From Trueperaceae bacterium (lineage in GTDB: Bacteria > Deinococcota > Deinococci > Deinococcales > Trueperaceae): DNA of 7,155 nt. Within the stretch, counting starts at the first letter, position 1. Each line of letters starts with the position of its first letter. The DNA is taken from contig JAABSI010000128.1 in assembly GCA_011390455.1 (NCBI GenBank), forward strand, positions 1 to 7,155, given 5' to 3'. A program made the position numbers and the translations under genes. Below, in pieces: positions 4,533 to 7,155 of the stretch. Below the pieces are notes generated by a model. It was not told where the DNA came from. It saw nothing but the letters and a program-made list of their open reading frames with translations, and ran no database searches.

Positions 4533-5420
4533 ATGCACCTCGTCGTCAACCCTTTGGCGGGCCGCGGGCGCGGCCTCGTGCACCTCGACGCGGTCATCGC
4601 GGCCCTGCGAGCCGACGGGCGCGAGCTGACGGTCCTGCGCAGCGAGTCGGCGGGCCACGCACGCACGCTGGTCGACGCGGTGCCGGACGGCGGCACGGTG
4701 ATCGCGATGGGCGGTGACGGCACCGTGCACGAGCTCCTGCCGGCGTGCCTGGCGCGCGACCTCAGGCTGGGGGTGGTGCCCTGTGGCTCGGGCGACGACT
4801 TCGCCTTCGCCGTCGGCATCCCCCGCCACGACCCGCTCGCAGCGGTCGCGACGGTCCTCGCCGGCCGCGAGCGGCGCGTCGACGTCGGCCTGGTCGACGG
4901 CCACCCGTACGTCAACACCTTCGGCTCGGGCTTCGACGCGGACGTCGCCAGCCGGGTGATCGCCGCGCCGCTCTACGTCCGGGGCCTGGGGCGTTACCTC
5001 TACGGCATCGTGAGCGCGATGCGCGGCTTCTCGCTCGCCGAGGTCCGCGTCGAGATCGACGACGCCGCCGGCCGCCGCACCGCGTTCGAGGGGCCGGCGC
5101 TGATGGTCAGTGTGCAGAACGGGCCGCGGGCCGGCGGCAGTTTCCTGCTCGCACCGGGTGCGTCACCCGACGACGGCGACCTCGACGTCGTGGTCGCGGG
5201 CGCGTTCGGACGCCTCGGCACGCTCGGCATCCTGCCGAAGCTCATGCGCGGGGCGCACCTGGGGCACCCGAAGGTCCGCCGCTTCGCCGCGCGCTCGCTG
5301 ACCCTGACGTGGTCGCGGCCGATGCCCGTGCAGATGGAGGGCGAGATCCAGCCGGCCCGCGAGCGCTTCGAGGTGGTGCTGCGCCCGCGTGCGCTGCGGC
5401 TGCTGGCGCCGGCGGCCTGA
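4533..5420 (+). CDS. Diacylglycerol kinase / YegS-type lipid kinase family protein
   Basis: DAGK-catalytic-domain proteins phosphorylate diacylglycerol or related lipids at the inner membrane with ATP, recycling lipids from envelope synthesis. The 295-residue product is typical for soluble bacterial DgkB/YegS enzymes. It opens with the nucleotide-domain motif VVNPLAGRGRG (4-14), has the diagnostic GGDGT at 60-64 and GSGDDFA at 85-91, where many members have GTxNDFA. A C-terminal beta-sandwich half contains NTFGSGFDADV, DDGDLDVVVAG and VQMEGEI, the last at the usual DGE site. ATG 4533 is chosen because the family begins with M-x-x-x-VNP; the adjacent GTG 4530 is an alternative and would suit a leaderless mRNA even better. 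The in-frame open sequence further upstream overlaps the acyltransferase gene and is not real. Which lipid is used cannot be told. Confidence 0.92.
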   Translation: MHLVVNPLAGRGRGLVHLDAVIAALRADGRELTVLRSESAGHARTLVDAVPDGGTVIAMGGDGTVHELLPACLARDLRLGVVPCGSGDDFAFAVGIPRHDPLAAVATVLAGRERRVDVGLVDGHPYVNTFGSGFDADVASRVIAAPLYVRGLGRYLYGIVSAMRGFSLAEVRVEIDDAAGRRTAFEGPALMVSVQNGPRAGGSFLLAPGASPDDGDLDVVVAGAFGRLGTLGILPKLMRGAHLGHPKVRRFAARSLTLTWSRPMPVQMEGEIQPARERFEVVLRPRALRLLAPAA

Positions 5421-5440
5421 GGAGCGTCTCGCCGCAGGAC

Positions 5441-5464
5441 GGGCGCCGGCGTAGACCGGCGCCC
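5441..5464 (+). terminator. Hairpin downstream of the lipid-kinase gene
   Basis: GGGCGCCGG (5441-5449) and CCGGCGCCC (5456-5464) form a perfect 9-bp GC-rich stem with a 6-base loop, 20 bases after the stop. No T-tract follows. It is likely part of the transcript-end region together with the next hairpin. Confidence 0.5.
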
Positions 5465-5472
5465 CATGCAAG

Positions 5473-5502
5473 CGCGCGCCCCGTCCGAAGACGGGGCGCG
5501 CG
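5473..5502. terminator. Strong bidirectional hairpin between convergent genes
   Basis: CGCGCGCCCCGTC (5473-5485) and its complement (5490-5502) make a perfect 13-bp stem with a 4-base loop. Read on the minus strand, the loop is C-UUCG-G, an unusually stable tetraloop common in terminators. It lies 24 bases past the stop of the surface-barrel gene and 52 past the lipid-kinase stop. The U-tract is weak on both strands. Confidence 0.7.
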
Positions 5503-5516
5503 AACCTTGCGGGTCT

Positions 5517-5530
5517 CTGAGCTAGCTCAG
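5517..5530. repeat. 14-bp perfect palindrome over the barrel-gene stop codon
   Basis: CTGAGCTAGCTCAG reads the same on both strands and contains the TGA of the surface-barrel gene (5529-5527). It could add a small stem at the end of this mRNA; no function is known. Confidence 0.6.
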
Positions 5531-7155
5531 AAGGTGACGGTGTACGCGATCGAGAAGGCCTGGGCCGAGGCGGCGGTGCCCCAGTCGCGGCTGGAATCGT
5601 ACACGCCGTACGCGAAGCGCAGGTCGTAGTAGTTCCACTCGACTTCGTAACCGAAGACGGACTCGGCCTGGTCGCCATTGGCGGCGTCGCCGTCGCGGCC
5701 GGCGGAGATGTCGGTCGCGCCGTCGCCGGCACCGAGGGTGTTGGTGGCGGTCGTGGTGTTCGTGCCGACCCACTGGCCGACCTTGGCGGTCAGCGCGCTG
5801 TTGGGGAGCAGGAACTCGCCGAGGTTGAGGCCGACGCTCCACTGGAGCTCGGAGGCGGTGAAGGCAGCGTAGGTGGTCGCGCGGTAGTTGACGGCACCCA
5901 TCAGGCTGGGCTTGAGGAAGATGTCAAGCTCGGCCGTGCTGAGGCCGGTGCCCGCGACGAGTTCGCTGTAGTCGCCGGCCGGCGCGTCGCTGTCGGACCA
6001 CATGCGGTAACCCACGTACGGGGTCACGGTCACGATGGAGACGGTGAGGCTGTAGTCGGCGTTGGCGTAGATGAGCTGCTCGGAGTAGTTGGCCGAGGAG
6101 CGCTCGTAGCCGGCCGTGATGTTCAGGCCGCTGATCAGCGCGTTGTCGGCGTCACCGGCGTGCACGAGCTCGACGCCGAACTTGGTCTCGTAGTCGCCAT
6201 CGAGCAGTTCGTAGCCCGCGTCGACTTCGCGCACGTTGGCGGTGCCGTCGGCGACGACGCCGTCGACCAGCGCGTTCTCGAAGAAGCCGTTCAGCGAGAA
6301 GCCGGCGAACAGGTTCGCGTCGACCTCGACGCCGTAGCCGGACTCGGCCGTGGGCGCGCTGGAGGTGTAGTTGTCGTAGAACGCGACGATGTCGAGGAGG
6401 TTGAAGAGGCCGAGTTCGCCTTCGACGCCGAAGCCGGTCTGGTCGCGCTCGAACGGCTCGTCGCCCGTGTCGCCGATGCCGTAGAAGCCGGCGTCGAGCG
6501 CGCGGTAGTTGCCGCCCAGGCTCGTGATGTCGAGGAAGCCGAGGTCGGCGCCCGCGGCGGCGGTCACCCACAGCACGCTGTCGGTGCTGTCCAGGTTGTT
6601 GGCGTACTCGAAGGCCACGTCGACGAGGCCGAGGAGGCCGATCTCGCCGTCGACGCCCCAGACGCTGATCGTCGCGTTGTCGGCGAGGACGTCGTCCTTG
6701 TCGGACGCGTTGTCTTCCTGCTGCGCGAAGGACACGCCGCCGGAGAGGGTGATCGCGTCGCCGAAGGAGGGGGCCATGGTGCCGCGGATGCCGCGCCAGT
6801 AGCCGCCGGCCTGGTCGCTGAAGTACGCGGCGGTGAGGCCGGGGTTCAGGAACGCCAGGAAGTCGGGCGCGGAGACGGTGGCGACGTAGCCGTTGAGGCC
6901 GTCACCGGGGGTGACGAACACGTAGGTCGTGAACGCGACCTCGACCTCTTCGCCGTAGGCGAAGGTGATCGGGGCGGCGCCGATGGGCTCGAAGGTGGTC
7001 TCGAAGTCGGTGACCTGGAAGGAGATCACGTCGGGATCGCCGCCGGAGGTCACGGCCTCGAAGGTCGCGACGGCCGAGAACGAGTTCAGGCCGCGCGGGG
7101 AGCCGGTGCCGGCGAAGTCGCGGTCCATGGAGACCGTGACGGTGATCGACGGGGT
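5527..7155 (-). CDS. S-layer/outer-membrane beta-barrel protein, SlpA-like, N-terminus missing (partial)
   Basis: The reading frame is open to the right edge: nine sense codons (TPSITVTVS) precede the first internal Met at 7128, so the true start is outside the window and 542 C-terminal residues are visible. These are rich in Gly, Asp, Ser/Thr and aromatics, with alternating hydrophobic and polar residues in many short strands, for example VTVTPYVGYRMW and DLRFAYGVYD. They end in FSIAYTVTF, with a terminal Phe, the outer-membrane barrel insertion signal. I count no Cys and four Lys, with a large excess of Asp/Glu. In Deinococcus-Thermus, proteins like SlpA join an N-terminal SLH domain to such a barrel, tying outer membrane to cell wall; the SLH part, if present, lies off the right edge. 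Inferred role: abundant surface or porin-like protein. It ends at the hairpin shared with the lipid-kinase gene. Confidence 0.85.
   Translation of the reverse strand, partial: TPSITVTVSMDRDFAGTGSPRGLNSFSAVATFEAVTSGGDPDVISFQVTDFETTFEPIGAAPITFAYGEEVEVAFTTYVFVTPGDGLNGYVATVSAPDFLAFLNPGLTAAYFSDQAGGYWRGIRGTMAPSFGDAITLSGGVSFAQQEDNASDKDDVLADNATISVWGVDGEIGLLGLVDVAFEYANNLDSTDSVLWVTAAAGADLGFLDITSLGGNYRALDAGFYGIGDTGDEPFERDQTGFGVEGELGLFNLLDIVAFYDNYTSSAPTAESGYGVEVDANLFAGFSLNGFFENALVDGVVADGTANVREVDAGYELLDGDYETKFGVELVHAGDADNALISGLNITAGYERSSANYSEQLIYANADYSLTVSIVTVTPYVGYRMWSDSDAPAGDYSELVAGTGLSTAELDIFLKPSLMGAVNYRATTYAAFTASELQWSVGLNLGEFLLPNSALTAKVGQWVGTNTTTATNTLGAGDGATDISAGRDGDAANGDQAESVFGYEVEWNYYDLRFAYGVYDSSRDWGTAASAQAFSIAYTVTF

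Noticed and set aside
5678..5872. Small plus-strand open frames antisense to the surface-barrel gene
   Set aside because: No SD or promoter, and Ser/Pro/Arg-rich composition typical of shadow frames.
1..7155. tRNA, rRNA, CRISPR, insertion sequence, prophage or defence system
   Set aside because: No cloverleaf, repeat-spacer series, transposase or phage-like protein was found; gene content is ordinary chromosomal.

Overview
This 7.2-kb window is from the chromosome of a very GC-rich bacterium and looks like ordinary core genome, not a mobile region. Three things suggest the Deinococcota, perhaps a Truepera-like lineage: several genes have a TAnnnT -10 box about 7-8 bases before the start codon and no Shine-Dalgarno (SD) sequence, which is the leaderless layout common in Deinococcus; the right edge carries the C-terminal half of a Cys-free outer-membrane/S-layer beta-barrel ending in Phe, like Deinococcus-Thermus SlpA-type proteins; and the rest is a simple housekeeping set. 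The lineage is inferred from these traits, not from a database match.

Left part (about 1-1970, plus strand): a possible promoter and a tandemly duplicated SD leader precede minD. minE follows one base later, forming a division-site operon. Next is a leaderless gene for a degenerate response-regulator receiver domain fused to a leucine-rich coiled coil with a basic tail. Facing it, only 6 bp from stop to stop, is a minus-strand HxlR-type regulator (1971-2339) with four cysteines including a CxxC. The receiver and HxlR genes share nearly identical promoter-to-start modules.

Middle (2340-4489): hpf, the long-form ribosome hibernation factor, is divergent from hxlR and is the only one of the newly initiated genes here with a true 5' leader and a strong SD. 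It converges on a two-gene minus-strand operon: a GlmU-C-like hexapeptide-repeat acyltransferase, then a rhomboid intramembrane serine protease, overlapping as ATGA. Both convergent stop codons lie symmetrically in one inverted repeat.

Right part (4490-7155): a diacylglycerol/lipid-kinase family gene diverges from the acyltransferase gene across about 40 bp that holds two back-to-back leaderless promoters. It ends at tandem hairpins shared with the convergent surface-barrel gene, which runs off the right edge. The window thus mixes cell division (MinD/MinE), translation control (HPF) and envelope functions (acyltransferase, rhomboid, lipid kinase, surface barrel). No RNA gene, CRISPR, insertion sequence or prophage signal was found, and no gene-free stretch exceeds 300 bases. 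The most interesting points are the pseudo-receiver coiled-coil protein beside minDE, the unusual cysteines of the HxlR protein, and the compact leaderless promoter architecture.
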